Positions 1 to 8,839 are shown, counted from the stretch's first letter. The stretch is 64,000 nucleotides of DNA from Parabacteroides timonensis (GCF_900128505.1 NZ_LT669941.1:1721760-1785759), one strand, 5' to 3'. Numbers and translations are program-made. The notes: generated by a model not told the origin, from the letters alone.

Positions 1-682
1 TCCCCTCCCCCGTCACCGAACCGATATTATAACAATTGGAGATCCTGCCATAATAGCTAGAGCCACACACGCCGCCGACATAGGACTCCTCCCCCGTCTC
101 CTTCGTCTCCCCCGTCACCGAACCGGCATTATAGCTATTGGAGATCGAGCCACCAGAGCTATAGCCACACACGCCGCCGACATAGTAGACATACTGTCCT
201 GTCGTCCCCTTCACATAACTATCCTCCACCCCAACATTCTCTATCTTACCGTCTTCGCCAAGATAACCGAACAGGCCTAGATAAGTACTTTCGTTATTAT
301 CATCAAGAATATAAACCCCCGACACCTTTTTACCATTCCCATCAAAGGTTCCTTTAAAAGGTTTCTCATCGTCTTTCCCTATCGGCGTCCAAGGATGAAA
401 CTCGGTTCTACCGCCTTTCAACTCCCCAACTCCATCCAACACGCCCACATTAAGAACAATATCATTTTGCAATATAACCGTCTTGTCTGCAAAATTGTCC
501 CCAGCATTCACCAAATCCGCCAATTTAGCCAGTTCCGCTGCGGTAGAAATATGATAGACATTTCCATCCTCATCAACCGGCTCCAAGTTCCCAGCCACCT
601 CTCCATTCCACACTCCGTCTTGCCCCCAAACGGCGCAAACCATCATCACCAATATATTCAATACAAGTATCAGTTTTCTCAT
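1..682 (-). CDS. GLUG-repeat secreted/surface protein, 5' part (runs off the window)
   Basis: The reading frame stays open from an ATG at 682 to the window edge, giving about 227 codons without a stop. The N-terminus is a signal peptide (MRKLILVLNILVMMVCAVWG). It is followed by a region resembling the start of GLUG proteins (HISTAAELAKLADLVNAG) and an FKGTFDGNGKKVSGVYI segment. Near the edge there are at least two repeats of the form YVGGVCGxS...ISNxYNxGSVTGE, the GLUG motif family. These repeats form stacked beta structures in exported proteins, including adhesin-like proteins of Bacteroidales. The repeats are also visible as a DNA repeat of roughly 100 bases. The C-terminus and any cell-wall or type IX sorting signal lie outside the window, so the anchoring mode is unknown. 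Confidence 0.85.
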   Translation of the reverse strand, partial: MRKLILVLNILVMMVCAVWGQDGVWNGEVAGNLEPVDEDGNVYHISTAAELAKLADLVNAGDNFADKTVILQNDIVLNVGVLDGVGELKGGRTEFHPWTPIGKDDEKPFKGTFDGNGKKVSGVYILDDNNESTYLGLFGYLGEDGKIENVGVEDSYVKGTTGQYVYYVGGVCGYSSGGSISNSYNAGSVTGETKETGEESYVGGVCGSSYYGRISNCYNIGSVTGEG

Positions 683-736
683 TTTATGCTATTCGTTTTA
701 TCGTTTCATTTTATAGTTTCAATGCTCTAAAGGGCA

Positions 737-1147
737 GGAACTAGTCTTTAAAGGACTATGATAATTACTGTTTCTTTATGGAGATGATATCGGATTTAAT
801 AAACTAATATATTGATATATTAATATTAATTCACCTTTCAGGAAGATGGCAGATTATTTTTTCAGTTGATGTAACGTCTCATAATTCAATGCATACACCA
901 GTTATTTTCTGCTTTAAAAATTTTTCAATTAAATATTTTTCGTTTATCTTTATATGGAATTGGAAGGCTGTTTTTCGGTAACATACAGACGGATTCTCAC
1001 TCGTATTTCGGTCGGAAATACCGGCGAAGCAAATACCTGTTATCTACCTGTTTGTTATTGTTTATTTTGTATTAGAAAACAGGCTTACTTTTCAAGGCAT
1101 AGCTTAAAGGAAAAAGAAAATGACGTAGTCCTTTAAAGACTAGTTCC
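737..1147. repeat. 24-base inverted repeat pair bounding a putative invertible segment
   Basis: The left arm lies at 737-760 and the right arm at 1124-1147. The right arm is the reverse complement of the left with one mismatch, and 22 bases are perfect. The arms enclose 363 bases. Each arm is itself almost palindromic around GTCTTTAAAGGAC, as recombinase half-sites often are. The left arm lies 55 bases upstream of the GLUG protein start codon, and the enclosed segment has no convincing gene. Within it, TATCTTTA near 945-952 resembles a -7 element reading rightward, away from the GLUG gene. Invertible promoters flanked by such repeats are known in Bacteroidales surface-antigen loci. No recombinase gene is in the window. 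Confidence 0.55.
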
Positions 1148-1255
1148 CCCCTTCCCCCTCCCCAGCTCCTACCCCTTGATTTTCCTCTCCGGAAAATCGA
1201 TATACATTTGTCGTCACGTTTTTATTGATCAAACACGTAGATTTATTACTTAACA

Positions 1256-1393
1256 AAACAAACAACCACCCGATACCGGCATGGTTATCCCGTCCGAACG
1301 GCATGCTTAACCCACCGTAACGACACAGGCAAGCTACCCTGGTGATACTACCATGTCAGCCCCGCCCACGCAAGGGAAACCACCCATCGGGAT
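1256..1393. repeat. Degenerate 22-base-period array in the region between the GLUG gene and the GH97 gene
   Basis: This GC-rich stretch sits in AT-rich surroundings. GGCATG-type units begin at 1278 and 1300 (22 apart), GGCAAG at 1328, and ACCATG near 1350 (22 further on). Most units carry a CCC a few bases later. The flanks at about 1267 and 1379 both read ACCACCC. No convincing open reading frame covers it. It may be a repeat array or a structured RNA; the sequence alone does not decide. Confidence 0.35.
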
Positions 1394-1452
1394 AATTCAT
1401 AAAAAACACAATAACCATAGGTAGTCCTCTCTTCCCACAATATAAAAAAATC

Positions 1453-1647
1453 ATGAGAAAAAAAAGTATTTGCAACCGAAGACTCATCCAGTCCTTCACA
1501 ACCTATCGACGCTTTTTAAGTACATACACCGACCGCGGCGCACTGCTGCACGAAACCGCCCTCTTCCTGCTCAAAACCAAACCGTTGAGCGAGCAGGAAG
1601 AAGCCATCAAAAGAAACCTTTCGACCGGTTTTTACGGATCGCTTTGA
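1453..1647 (+). CDS. Possible small protein of unknown function (64 aa)
   Basis: An ATG-initiated frame of 64 residues, rich in basic and hydroxyl residues, starting MRKKSICNRRLIQSF. No family is recognised and there is no signal peptide or membrane segment. It lies in a long stretch with no clear gene (683-2060), so it may be spurious. Downstream of it, 1690-1925 holds five GATYGTCT-like words (about 1770, 1781, 1792, 1870 and 1882) spaced 11-12 bases within each cluster, which may be protein-binding sites. I see nothing else definite in this stretch. Confidence 0.22.
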   Translation: MRKKSICNRRLIQSFTTYRRFLSTYTDRGALLHETALFLLKTKPLSEQEEAIKRNLSTGFYGSL

Positions 1648-2060
1648 AAACAAGGCGTTTAACCTCCTGAAAACAGGGAAGACGACCTTTCGGATACCGG
1701 CGTTATATTTGTTAAAAATTTTAGAAAAACATCTTGCTCTCTTATATATATTCTTATATAATAATGAAAAGCGTCTCAAAGATCGTCTCACGATTGTCTC
1801 CGAAGCCCGTTTTTCGACTTTGTAAAAGACTGATATATAAACCGATAGAAAGAGAAAAGACCGTCCGGAGATTGTCTTAAAGATCGTCTACTAATATTTG
1901 TTAACAGCAACTTTAAAACCATATCGTTATGCAAAACATGAACAACAAAAAAACCGACCTGTTTCTGAGAGGGATGATTGACCTGGAGATACTAATATCG
2001 CCTTCTGCCCTGCTCCGCCATCGTATCCAGAGTGACAGAGCAAGACAGAAAGAAATAGTA

Positions 2061-4052
2061 TTATTTATAGATTTTGGCAGCATACCCTCCGCCCGGAGCC
2101 ATCTTGATCTTCAACTTACGATCAGCCGGGACAGGTATGATCTCTTTTTTGTAATCGCTGGCAGCACGGTCGGCATTGATACCATCCTTGAAAAGTTCCA
2201 GCTTATAATCGCCGTCACCCAGGAAAGAAAGATCCAGCTCCAGTTCACGCGGTTCCCAGTTGGTGAGAGCACCTACGTACCAGTTGTCGCCATGTTTGCG
2301 AGCCATTGCTATATATTCGGACACTTTTGCATCGAGCACCTGGGTTTCTTCCCATACGGTGGGGATAGCTGCTATAAATTCCGTACATTCCTTTTCACGC
2401 ATATAATTCGTCGGATTGTCGCACAGCATATTCAGGGGCGATTCGAAGATCACATAAGTAGCCAACTGGCGGCAACGTGTCCCCTGGCTCATCGGTTCGG
2501 AATAAACCGGACGGTAGTTCTGACGGATCGCATTGCGCATAGCTCCTTGTGTATAATCTACCGGACCGGCCACCATACGGATGAACGGGAAAGTCACATC
2601 ATAAGTAACCATATCATACGATTCGGGCGACCACTTCAATTGTTCCAGGCCGTTCACACCCTCATAATTGATCACGTTCGGATAGGTGCGCTGCAATCCG
2701 GTCGGTTTACAGATTCCATGGTAGTCGACCAGCATATTATAGCGGGCACAAGTCTCTGCTCCACGATACAGGAAGTCTATTATTTCCTGATCGTCGCGAT
2801 CCATAAAGTCTACCTTGAAACCTTTCACTCCCATATCGGCATAATGTTTCACCACATTTTCCATATCCCGGTCGAAGGCATAATAACCGGCCCACAGGAT
2901 AATATCCACATTCTTCGATTTTGCATACGATACGATCTCCTTCAAGTCGATTTCCGGGATCACCTGCAATAAATCAGCTTTCAGGTTTACAGCCCATCCT
3001 TCATCGAGGATCACATATTCGATGCCATGGTCGGCTGCGAAATCGATATAATATTTATACGTTTCGTTATTGATACCGGCACGGAAATCGACTCCGGAAA
3101 TATTCCAGTCGTTCCACCAATCCCAGGCAACCTTACCCGGTTTGATCCAGGAGATATCCTTTATACGGGAGGGAGCTGCCAGGCGATATACCATATCGCA
3201 ATCGGCCAACTGCTTGTCGTTTTCCGAAACAACGAACACACGCCAGGGGAAAGAACGGTTTCCTTTTGTCTTGGCTATATAATTCTCGCGTTCCTTGACC
3301 AGCATCTGCAATTGGTTATGTCCGCCTTGCTGTTTCACCTTCGGATACGGGGCATGGACTGATTTCAGGGAAGGCTTATCTGTCGTGTTATTCAGGAACA
3401 TACCCGGATAGCTTTCGAGGTCGGCCTCTGTGATACAAACCTTCTTTCCGTTTCCGAGATCGACCAGGAACGGCAGGATCATCAGGCGCTTGTCGTTCAG
3501 CTTGGTGATCGGTTCGTTATAATAAGGTTGCTCAAATGAATTGGAGAACTGTTCTTCGAAAGTCGGCTTGGTGGTGTTCACATAAGCGGCGAAGGTCTTG
3601 TGGTCGGTAGAGAAGTTATAGGATGCTTCTTCATCTTTCACGATCATATCTCCTTTTTTCTTCGTCACGAAACGATAGGCCATACCGTCATTATACAGGC
3701 GGAACACGATACTGTAATCGCCACGGAAAGCGATCGTCATCTCATTATATATATCGCTTACTTCCGATTTCTTATATAACGGCGACGGGATCGACTTATC
3801 GACGGAACCTTTCGTCACTTTCGAAACTTTAGGGCTGTTACCTCCCAACACTTCGCCGGTCTGTAAGGTCATGGATATGGCAGAAGGAGCCAGCACCTCC
3901 GTCCCGTCATGGTTCAACGAGAACTCTACATTATCTCCAACTGTCACAACAGTGTGCAGTTTCCTGTCGGGCGACTGCAACTGATAACTTTTCTGAGCCA
4001 ATAAAGGCATGCTTCCCAACAACAGGAAAGTAAGCAATACTTGTGCTTTCAT
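2061..4052 (-). CDS. GH97 family glycosidase, retaining type (probable alpha-galactosidase)
   Basis: This 663-residue protein has a signal peptide (residues 1-19, ending LLAQ), so it is exported, probably to the periplasm. The N-terminal beta-sandwich (about 20-280) is followed by a catalytic barrel with VAWDWWNDW, YVILDEGW and KGFKVDFMD, and then a C-terminal beta domain. GH97 has two branches. The inverting SusB-type alpha-glucosidases use glutamates and are longer, about 738 aa. The retaining branch uses an aspartate nucleophile. Here Asp415 falls in KVDFMD and the total length is close to the 662-aa B. thetaiotaomicron retaining alpha-galactosidase, so I infer alpha-galactosidase activity. 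It is divergent from an SGNH esterase gene, which suggests shared glycan catabolism. Confidence 0.9.
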   Translation of the reverse strand: MKAQVLLTFLLLGSMPLLAQKSYQLQSPDRKLHTVVTVGDNVEFSLNHDGTEVLAPSAISMTLQTGEVLGGNSPKVSKVTKGSVDKSIPSPLYKKSEVSDIYNEMTIAFRGDYSIVFRLYNDGMAYRFVTKKKGDMIVKDEEASYNFSTDHKTFAAYVNTTKPTFEEQFSNSFEQPYYNEPITKLNDKRLMILPFLVDLGNGKKVCITEADLESYPGMFLNNTTDKPSLKSVHAPYPKVKQQGGHNQLQMLVKERENYIAKTKGNRSFPWRVFVVSENDKQLADCDMVYRLAAPSRIKDISWIKPGKVAWDWWNDWNISGVDFRAGINNETYKYYIDFAADHGIEYVILDEGWAVNLKADLLQVIPEIDLKEIVSYAKSKNVDIILWAGYYAFDRDMENVVKHYADMGVKGFKVDFMDRDDQEIIDFLYRGAETCARYNMLVDYHGICKPTGLQRTYPNVINYEGVNGLEQLKWSPESYDMVTYDVTFPFIRMVAGPVDYTQGAMRNAIRQNYRPVYSEPMSQGTRCRQLATYVIFESPLNMLCDNPTNYMREKECTEFIAAIPTVWEETQVLDAKVSEYIAMARKHGDNWYVGALTNWEPRELELDLSFLGDGDYKLELFKDGINADRAASDYKKEIIPVPADRKLKIKMAPGGGYAAKIYK

Positions 4053-4081
4053 GGTATCTGAATTTTTGTTTTTAACTGAGG

Positions 4082-4089
4082 CAAATATA
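4082..4089 (-). promoter_or_regulatory. -7 element (TATATTTG) of the GH97 gene
   Basis: It matches TAnnTTTG exactly and lies about 30 bases upstream of the GH97 start. A TTTG lies 16 bases further upstream on the same strand, a slightly short spacing for the -33 box. Confidence 0.5.
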
Positions 4090-4125
4090 CGTGAATAAAC
4101 GAAAACAAAAATTCTAATATTGTAC

Positions 4126-4133
4126 TATCTTTG
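4126..4133 (+). promoter_or_regulatory. -7 element (TATCTTTG) of the SGNH esterase gene
   Basis: An exact TAnnTTTG match about 43 bases before the ATG at 4177. It lies downstream of an alternative ATG at 4120, so the later start is favoured. No clear -33 TTG is visible. Confidence 0.5.
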
Positions 4134-4176
4134 TCAATATTGTATCAAAAAGCATTGCAAACAAATAGATCGACCT

Positions 4177-5910
4177 ATGAAAAGACTGTTGAGTATCTTT
4201 ATTCTATGTATGGTATGCCTCTCTGCCGGGGCAGAATGGAAATGGCAGAATCCGATGGACGCAGGTTTCCCTGTGATCCAGAACCAGGGCTGGCCCGGTG
4301 AGATCGGACAGACCTATGTACGCCTACCCGACCGGGCAAAGGGCGAAGTCAGGGAACCGGTTTGGAACCTCTCCCGCAACTCAGCCGGACTGGCTATTCA
4401 TTTTTATTGCAACTCCCCCCAGATAACCGTACGTTACCAGGTAAGCGGTGGGTATGCTATGCCGCACATGCAATCGACCGGCGTATCGGGTCTCGACCTG
4501 TATAGCATCGACAGCGAGGGCAAGTGGAGTTTCTGTTTCGGTAACTACTCATTCGGAGATACGATCCGATACAGCTATACGAACCTGGGACAAGACAAGT
4601 TCCATAACCGCGGGTTTGAATACAGACTCTACTTACCTTTATATAATAGTATCAAGTGGATGGAGATCGGCACACCGGAAGGAACCGAACTGACTTTCAT
4701 TCCCCAATCGCCGGAGAAGCCGATCGTTCTTTACGGTACTTCCATCGCACAGGGCGCTTGCTCCTCACGTCCGGCTATGGCGTGGGCGAACATCCTGCAA
4801 CGTTCGCTGGATTATCCGTTGGTCAATCTGGGATTTTCAGGTAACGGGCAACTCGAAAAAGCAGTCCTGAACTACATCGTTGAGCAGGATGCCCGCCTCT
4901 ACATCCTGGATTGCCTGCCCAACTTCACACAAAAAACCAATGAAGAAGTAACCGCCCTGGTAATTGCCGCCGTCAAACAAATCCGGGAAAAACGAAACGC
5001 TCCCATCCTCCTGGTAGAACATGCCGGATACAGCAACGCTCCCAGCAACCGAGGACAATACGAATTATATACCCGCCTGAACGCCGCTTCACGCAAAGGA
5101 TACGAAGCCTTGTTGCAAGCCGGTGTCAAAGACCTGTATTACCTGACACATGAAGAATTGAACTATCCGCCCGATGCCTGGGTTGACTACGTACACCCTT
5201 CTGACCTCGGAGCCACCTACCAGGCGACAGCCGTTGAAAAGAAAGTACGCGACATCCTCCGGCTGCCGGTAGGTGACAGCCCGACGACCCAGCCTGTCAC
5301 TCAACGTCGCGAACCGAACAATTACGAATGGCAGACCCGCCATCGCGACATATTGAAGCATATCGAGCAAAACCCGCCCAAAGCCGTCATCCTCGGCAAC
5401 TCGATCACTCATTTCTGGGGAGGAGAACCGGCTGGACCGAGAAGCAGCGGCGCGAAAAGCTGGAAGAAGATCATGGAACCGGCCGGATTCCAGAATCTGG
5501 GATACGGTTACGACCGTATAGAAAACGTACTTTGGCGCATCTACCACGGTGAGTTGGATGGATATGAAGCGGATAAAGTTGTCCTGATGATCGGAACGAA
5601 CAATATGGGAATCAGCCCGGACAATGATATTGTAGAAGGTCTGCGTTTCCTCATCACAGCTATCCGTAACCGCCAACCGAAAGCGACGGTCAAAGTGATC
5701 GGTATCCTTCCCCGCCGGGAACACGAGGATTGGGTGAAAAACATCAACCAGCAAATCCGCACAATGGCGAACGAGGAAAACTGCCTGTTCAGCGATGCCG
5801 GAACCACCTTGCTCCTGCCCACCGGCAAGATCGACGAATCGCTTTTCAACGACGGCCTGCATCCGAACGAGAAAGGGTATCAGTTAATAGCTAAAACAAT
5901 AGCCGAGTAA
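4177..5910 (+). CDS. Exported double-domain SGNH/GDSL hydrolase (probable carbohydrate esterase)
   Basis: A 577-residue exported protein with a signal peptide (MKRLLSIFILCMVCLSAGA). An N-terminal jelly-roll of the SGNH_hydro_N type (about 25-170, with LDLYS) leads into a first SGNH domain: Ser in VLYGTSIAQG and Asp/His in DYVHPSDLG (ends about residue 365). A second, complete SGNH domain follows: Ser in VILGNSITHF, Asn in MIGTNNMG, and Asp/His in NDGLHPNEKGY. Both triads appear intact. Such enzymes remove acetyl or other ester groups from polysaccharides. Pairing with a divergent GH97 enzyme supports a role in glycan deacylation. An ATG at 4120 is in frame, but it lies upstream of the promoter element and would place 19 non-signal residues before the signal peptide. 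Confidence 0.88.
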   Translation: MKRLLSIFILCMVCLSAGAEWKWQNPMDAGFPVIQNQGWPGEIGQTYVRLPDRAKGEVREPVWNLSRNSAGLAIHFYCNSPQITVRYQVSGGYAMPHMQSTGVSGLDLYSIDSEGKWSFCFGNYSFGDTIRYSYTNLGQDKFHNRGFEYRLYLPLYNSIKWMEIGTPEGTELTFIPQSPEKPIVLYGTSIAQGACSSRPAMAWANILQRSLDYPLVNLGFSGNGQLEKAVLNYIVEQDARLYILDCLPNFTQKTNEEVTALVIAAVKQIREKRNAPILLVEHAGYSNAPSNRGQYELYTRLNAASRKGYEALLQAGVKDLYYLTHEELNYPPDAWVDYVHPSDLGATYQATAVEKKVRDILRLPVGDSPTTQPVTQRREPNNYEWQTRHRDILKHIEQNPPKAVILGNSITHFWGGEPAGPRSSGAKSWKKIMEPAGFQNLGYGYDRIENVLWRIYHGELDGYEADKVVLMIGTNNMGISPDNDIVEGLRFLITAIRNRQPKATVKVIGILPRREHEDWVKNINQQIRTMANEENCLFSDAGTTLLLPTGKIDESLFNDGLHPNEKGYQLIAKTIAE

Positions 5911-5928
5911 TACTCAGCTATTGTTTTA
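5892..5928. terminator. Bidirectional terminator between convergent esterase and MATE genes
   Basis: Perfect 12-base arms TAAAACAATAGC (5892-5903) and GCTATTGTTTTA (5917-5928), with an inner GAGTA/TACTC stem. It spans both stop codons, with A and T runs on the outside, so it can terminate both strands. Confidence 0.85.
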
Positions 5929-7270
5929 ACGACTTACGCACCAGCCAGTAAGAGACTGACAACGTGCAAATCTCAGCGATCGGTATATCATACCAGATGG
6001 CGTCGATACCGAATACAGCGGGGAGGACAAGTATGCCGATTCCTACGAATATGAGTCCTCTCAAAGCTGATATAATGATCGAAATCTTCGCATTCCCGAT
6101 AGCCGTAAAATAGCTGGATGCCAGGATATTCAGACCGCACAACAAAAAGGCAAAGCAATAGATCGAGACACCCCGCGACGCAATAGCAAAGGCCTCGCTG
6201 CTGTGATCGTTGAAAAACAATCCGATAATCTGTTCGCCGAACAATAACAATACCAGGAACAAACCGATCCCGATCGCGGAATTAACCCGCACGGCAAGTC
6301 CCAGGATCGACTTGATACGTTCCTGCTTCTTCGCCCCGTAGTTATATCCTATAATAGGTATGATACCATCCGATATCCCCAGGAATATGGTGGTTCCGAT
6401 AAACAGGATATAATTGATTGCCGTAAACGCCGCCACCCCACTTTCACCCAGATACTTCATCATCGTGATATTGAAGAGGAAAACGGTAATTGCTACCGAC
6501 AGTTCAGACATACCCTCCGACGACCCGTTATAGAAAGCATTCCATACCAGCCGCCAATTGTAGCGTCCACGTTGGACGGCAACGACTTCGTGACGCGAAA
6601 ACAACCGGGGCACATTCAGGCAAGCACCGATCGTAAAGGCAATACCGGTCGCCAGTCCGGCTCCCATCACGCCCCAACCCAATACGGCAACGAACACGAG
6701 GTCGAGAATAATATTCAGGATCACGGTCGTCCCCATGACCGAAGTCGCATACAAGGGATGCCCCATCGCCTTAATGATATAGTCGCCGAAGAACATCGTA
6801 CACAAAAACGGGAAGAAAGGGACCAATGCCCGGATATATCCTACGGCATCCCCCTGCAACACTGCATTCGCCCCCAGGAAAGAAGCGATCTCTCCCGCAA
6901 ATAAATAAATCAACAGGCTCACCGCCAAAGACATGGTAATCAGGAACAGGAATACCGAACGCAACGCGTTGTTCGCTTCCTGCTTATCACCTTTTCCCAG
7001 ACTGATACTGACAATCGTCTGTCCCCCGATGCCCATCACGATGGCAAACGCCGAGATCAAACTATAACACGGTAAGATCAGATTCACACTAGCCAGCGCA
7101 TTAGCGCCCACAAACCGTCCGAGCACAATCCCGTCAATTACGGACTGGATACCCAGAAATAATAGTCCCGCCACGCCGGGAAGTGCATACTTTGTAAATA
7201 ACCGGGGAATCTCACCTGTCAACAATAACCTCTCTCTTTCCTGGCGGAAGAGAGCTTTTTCCTTACTCAT
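5918..7270 (-). CDS. MATE family multidrug/cation efflux transporter
   Basis: A 450-residue polytopic membrane protein with about twelve hydrophobic segments in two homologous halves, as in MATE (NorM/DinF-like) exporters. These expel drugs or metabolites in exchange for Na+ or H+. Recognisable features are TKYALPGVAGLLFLGIQSVIDGIVLGRFVG near the N-terminus and the repeated P-rich helix segments such as GISDGIIPIIGYNYGAK in the second half. The in-frame ATG at 7300 overlaps a consensus -7 element (7298-7305), so transcription must begin downstream of it and the ATG at 7270 is chosen. The Crp-type regulator upstream in the same direction may control it. Substrate unknown. Confidence 0.9.
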   Translation of the reverse strand: MSKEKALFRQERERLLLTGEIPRLFTKYALPGVAGLLFLGIQSVIDGIVLGRFVGANALASVNLILPCYSLISAFAIVMGIGGQTIVSISLGKGDKQEANNALRSVFLFLITMSLAVSLLIYLFAGEIASFLGANAVLQGDAVGYIRALVPFFPFLCTMFFGDYIIKAMGHPLYATSVMGTTVILNIILDLVFVAVLGWGVMGAGLATGIAFTIGACLNVPRLFSRHEVVAVQRGRYNWRLVWNAFYNGSSEGMSELSVAITVFLFNITMMKYLGESGVAAFTAINYILFIGTTIFLGISDGIIPIIGYNYGAKKQERIKSILGLAVRVNSAIGIGLFLVLLLFGEQIIGLFFNDHSSEAFAIASRGVSIYCFAFLLCGLNILASSYFTAIGNAKISIIISALRGLIFVGIGILVLPAVFGIDAIWYDIPIAEICTLSVSYWLVRKSLKQ

Positions 7271-7297
7271 AAAACAACTTGCTTTTGGTTCCGGCTG

Positions 7298-7305
7298 CAA
7301 AGGTA
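7298..7305 (-). promoter_or_regulatory. -7 element (TACCTTTG) of the MATE gene; decides its start
   Basis: An exact TAnnTTTG match 28 bases upstream of the ATG at 7270. It excludes the upstream in-frame ATG at 7300. Confidence 0.6.
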
Positions 7306-7357
7306 AGGAGGTCTTTTCAGAGAAAAATTACCATAAGATAATTTCGGTCTGCTCTTT

Positions 7358-7912
7358 TTATTTAGAAGAGGAACGGATACGGCTCAACGATTGCGGCGTG
7401 ATCTGCAGGTAGGAAGCGATATGTTTCAACGGCACTCGCTGGAACAGATCCGGGCGCGAGTGCATCAGACTCTCGTATTGTTCGCGGGCATCACTCCAAC
7501 TGTCGTTGATAAAATAGTTCTCATATTCCCGCAGGTAATAGTCGAGCAGCTTCAATCCCCAGATAGCGATATCGTGCGACTGTTCGAAAAGTTTGTCCAG
7601 TTTCGTGGCAGGGATGCGGAACAGGACGGTATCCTCCACCATCTCCACGTTATAGACCGAGATGTCGCGGTAAACGAAATTGATCATTTCGCCGTCGCTG
7701 GCAAACCATAAGGTGATATCTTTCGTATCCAGTTCGACATATGCCCGGACCAATCCCTCTTTGACGAACCAGACAAACGGGTCGCGGTCGCCTTCCCTCG
7801 TCGAAAGTTCTCCTTTCGAGAAAGCCACCTCCTCCATCTCGTCGACCAGCAACCGGATCGCTTCGTCGGACATGGGATAAACCGCCCGCTGTTGTTCTAT
7901 GAATTTATCCAT
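7358..7912 (-). CDS. Crp/Fnr family transcriptional regulator
   Basis: A 184-residue protein with an N-terminal cyclic-nucleotide-binding-like beta roll (about 20-115; GLVRAYVELDTKDITLWFASDGEMI). A C-terminal helix-turn-helix (about 150-184; VPLKHIASYLQITPQSLSRIR) follows. The effector pocket lacks the obvious cAMP-contact motif, as is usual in Bacteroidetes members of this family, so the ligand is unknown. The C-terminus is a little short but the recognition helix is complete. Its start overlaps the end of pncC by 8 bases, indicating translational coupling. The MATE pump gene follows with its own promoter and is a plausible target. Confidence 0.88.
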   Translation of the reverse strand: MDKFIEQQRAVYPMSDEAIRLLVDEMEEVAFSKGELSTREGDRDPFVWFVKEGLVRAYVELDTKDITLWFASDGEMINFVYRDISVYNVEMVEDTVLFRIPATKLDKLFEQSHDIAIWGLKLLDYYLREYENYFINDSWSDAREQYESLMHSRPDLFQRVPLKHIASYLQITPQSLSRIRSSSK

Positions 7913-8387
7913 GCTGTTTTTGTAACAAGTCCAATAACAGGGTCAACGCAGCATCCGCCGCCGCCTGTATATTTTCCGCCCTGACCGTTCCGAAATGAAA
8001 ACAATGTGAGACGATTTCACCTTTCAGGGCTGCGGCGATCCAAACCGTGCCGACCGGTTTTTCCGGGGTTCCTCCGCCGGGTCCTGCAATACCGGAAGTC
8101 GCTACAGCACAGTCGCATCCGAGGGTACGGATCGCTCCCTGCGCCATCTGTTCCACCACTTCGCGGCTGACGGCCCCATGCTGGCGAAGACTTTCTTCCG
8201 AAACACCCAATACATGCTGTTTCACTTCGTTGCTGTAAGAGACAACTCCCCCGACAAAATAATCGGAGCTACCTGCCACCAGCGTAATCATATTGGCTAT
8301 CCGGCCCCCCGTGCAGCTTTCCGCCGTCCCCATCGACAACTTCTTCGTTCGAAGAAGTTTGCCTAATTGTTCGCTTATTGAATTCAT
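7905..8387 (-). CDS. pncC: Nicotinamide-nucleotide amidohydrolase, CinA C-terminal domain protein
   Basis: A 160-residue stand-alone CinA C-terminal domain. It carries the family hallmarks TAESCTGG (about residues 21-28), SYSNEVKQHVLGV, and ATSGIAGPGGGTPEKPVGTVW. The enzyme hydrolyses NMN to nicotinate mononucleotide and ammonia, recycling pyridine nucleotides. The frame stays open upstream for another 165 codons through a structured intergenic repeat, but the family starts at the MNSISEQLGKLL segment, so 8387 is chosen. It is downstream of tsaD on the same strand and overlaps the Crp-type gene. Confidence 0.9.
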   Translation of the reverse strand: MNSISEQLGKLLRTKKLSMGTAESCTGGRIANMITLVAGSSDYFVGGVVSYSNEVKQHVLGVSEESLRQHGAVSREVVEQMAQGAIRTLGCDCAVATSGIAGPGGGTPEKPVGTVWIAAALKGEIVSHCFHFGTVRAENIQAAADAALTLLLDLLQKQHG

Positions 8388-8408
8388 ATTGTTTTTATCT
8401 AATTGAAT

Positions 8409-8839
8409 GTTACTTTTCTCTTGAAAGAAAAGTAACCAAAAGTTCAAGGCTACACCTGCCTCGCTACTCCGCATCCTACGTTCGCTGTCGTCTGTGAACT
8501 CGCTTCGCTCAAACAGCACAGCCTCCGGGCGCTCTCTCCGGCTGCTGCGCTTTACGCTCACCAGCTGAGGCCTGACATAGGAAGCAAAGCTTCCTCTTAG
8601 GATTGCCGATACCGCCTGTTTTAAAGGTGTCGGTATCGGCAATCCCCAAAGAGCGCAAAGCGCTCTCTGAAAGGCCTCAGCGGATGAGCGTCCGCGAAGG
8701 GGGAAGACGAAGCGGCCCGGAAAAATCCGCTGTCTGAGCGTAGCGAGTTTCGGATTTTTCAAGCGTAGTCTTTCACCATAGCAGCGAAGCCGGTGCAGCC
8801 TTGATCTTTTGATTACTTTTGGATCAAGCCAAAAGTAAT
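8409..8839. repeat. Structured intergenic repeat element (about 430 bases) between pncC and tsaD
   Basis: The element is bounded by two hairpins: TTACTTTTCT/AGAAAAGTAA (8410-8435) and ATTACTTTTGG/CCAAAAGTAAT (8812-8839). The latter abuts the tsaD stop codon. Inside are nested stems. GCTGAGGCCT (8564-8573) pairs with 8672-8681. GGATTGCCGATACC (8600-8613) pairs with 8632-8645. GAGCGC AAA GCGCTC lies at 8651-8665, and AAAAATCCG pairs with CGGATTTTT near 8722-8760. GC-rich composition and near-mirror arrangement differ from neighbouring genes. One minus-strand frame is open across it, but no protein family is recognisable. It is probably a dispersed chromosomal repeat or transcribed structured RNA that replaces a simple terminator. 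Confidence 0.6.

Noticed and set aside
954..1136. A 60-codon frame inside the putative invertible segment
   Set aside because: No family, no RBS, and it overlaps the right arm of the inverted repeat; the segment is more likely regulatory.
1929..2972. A 347-codon plus-strand frame over the GH97 3' end
   Set aside because: From 2061 it is antisense to a well-supported GH97 gene and has no family resemblance. Only the first 44 codons are outside that gene, too little to call.
5089..5862. A 257-codon minus-strand frame inside the esterase gene
   Set aside because: It is wholly antisense to the SGNH gene, which has both catalytic triads, and shows no domain.
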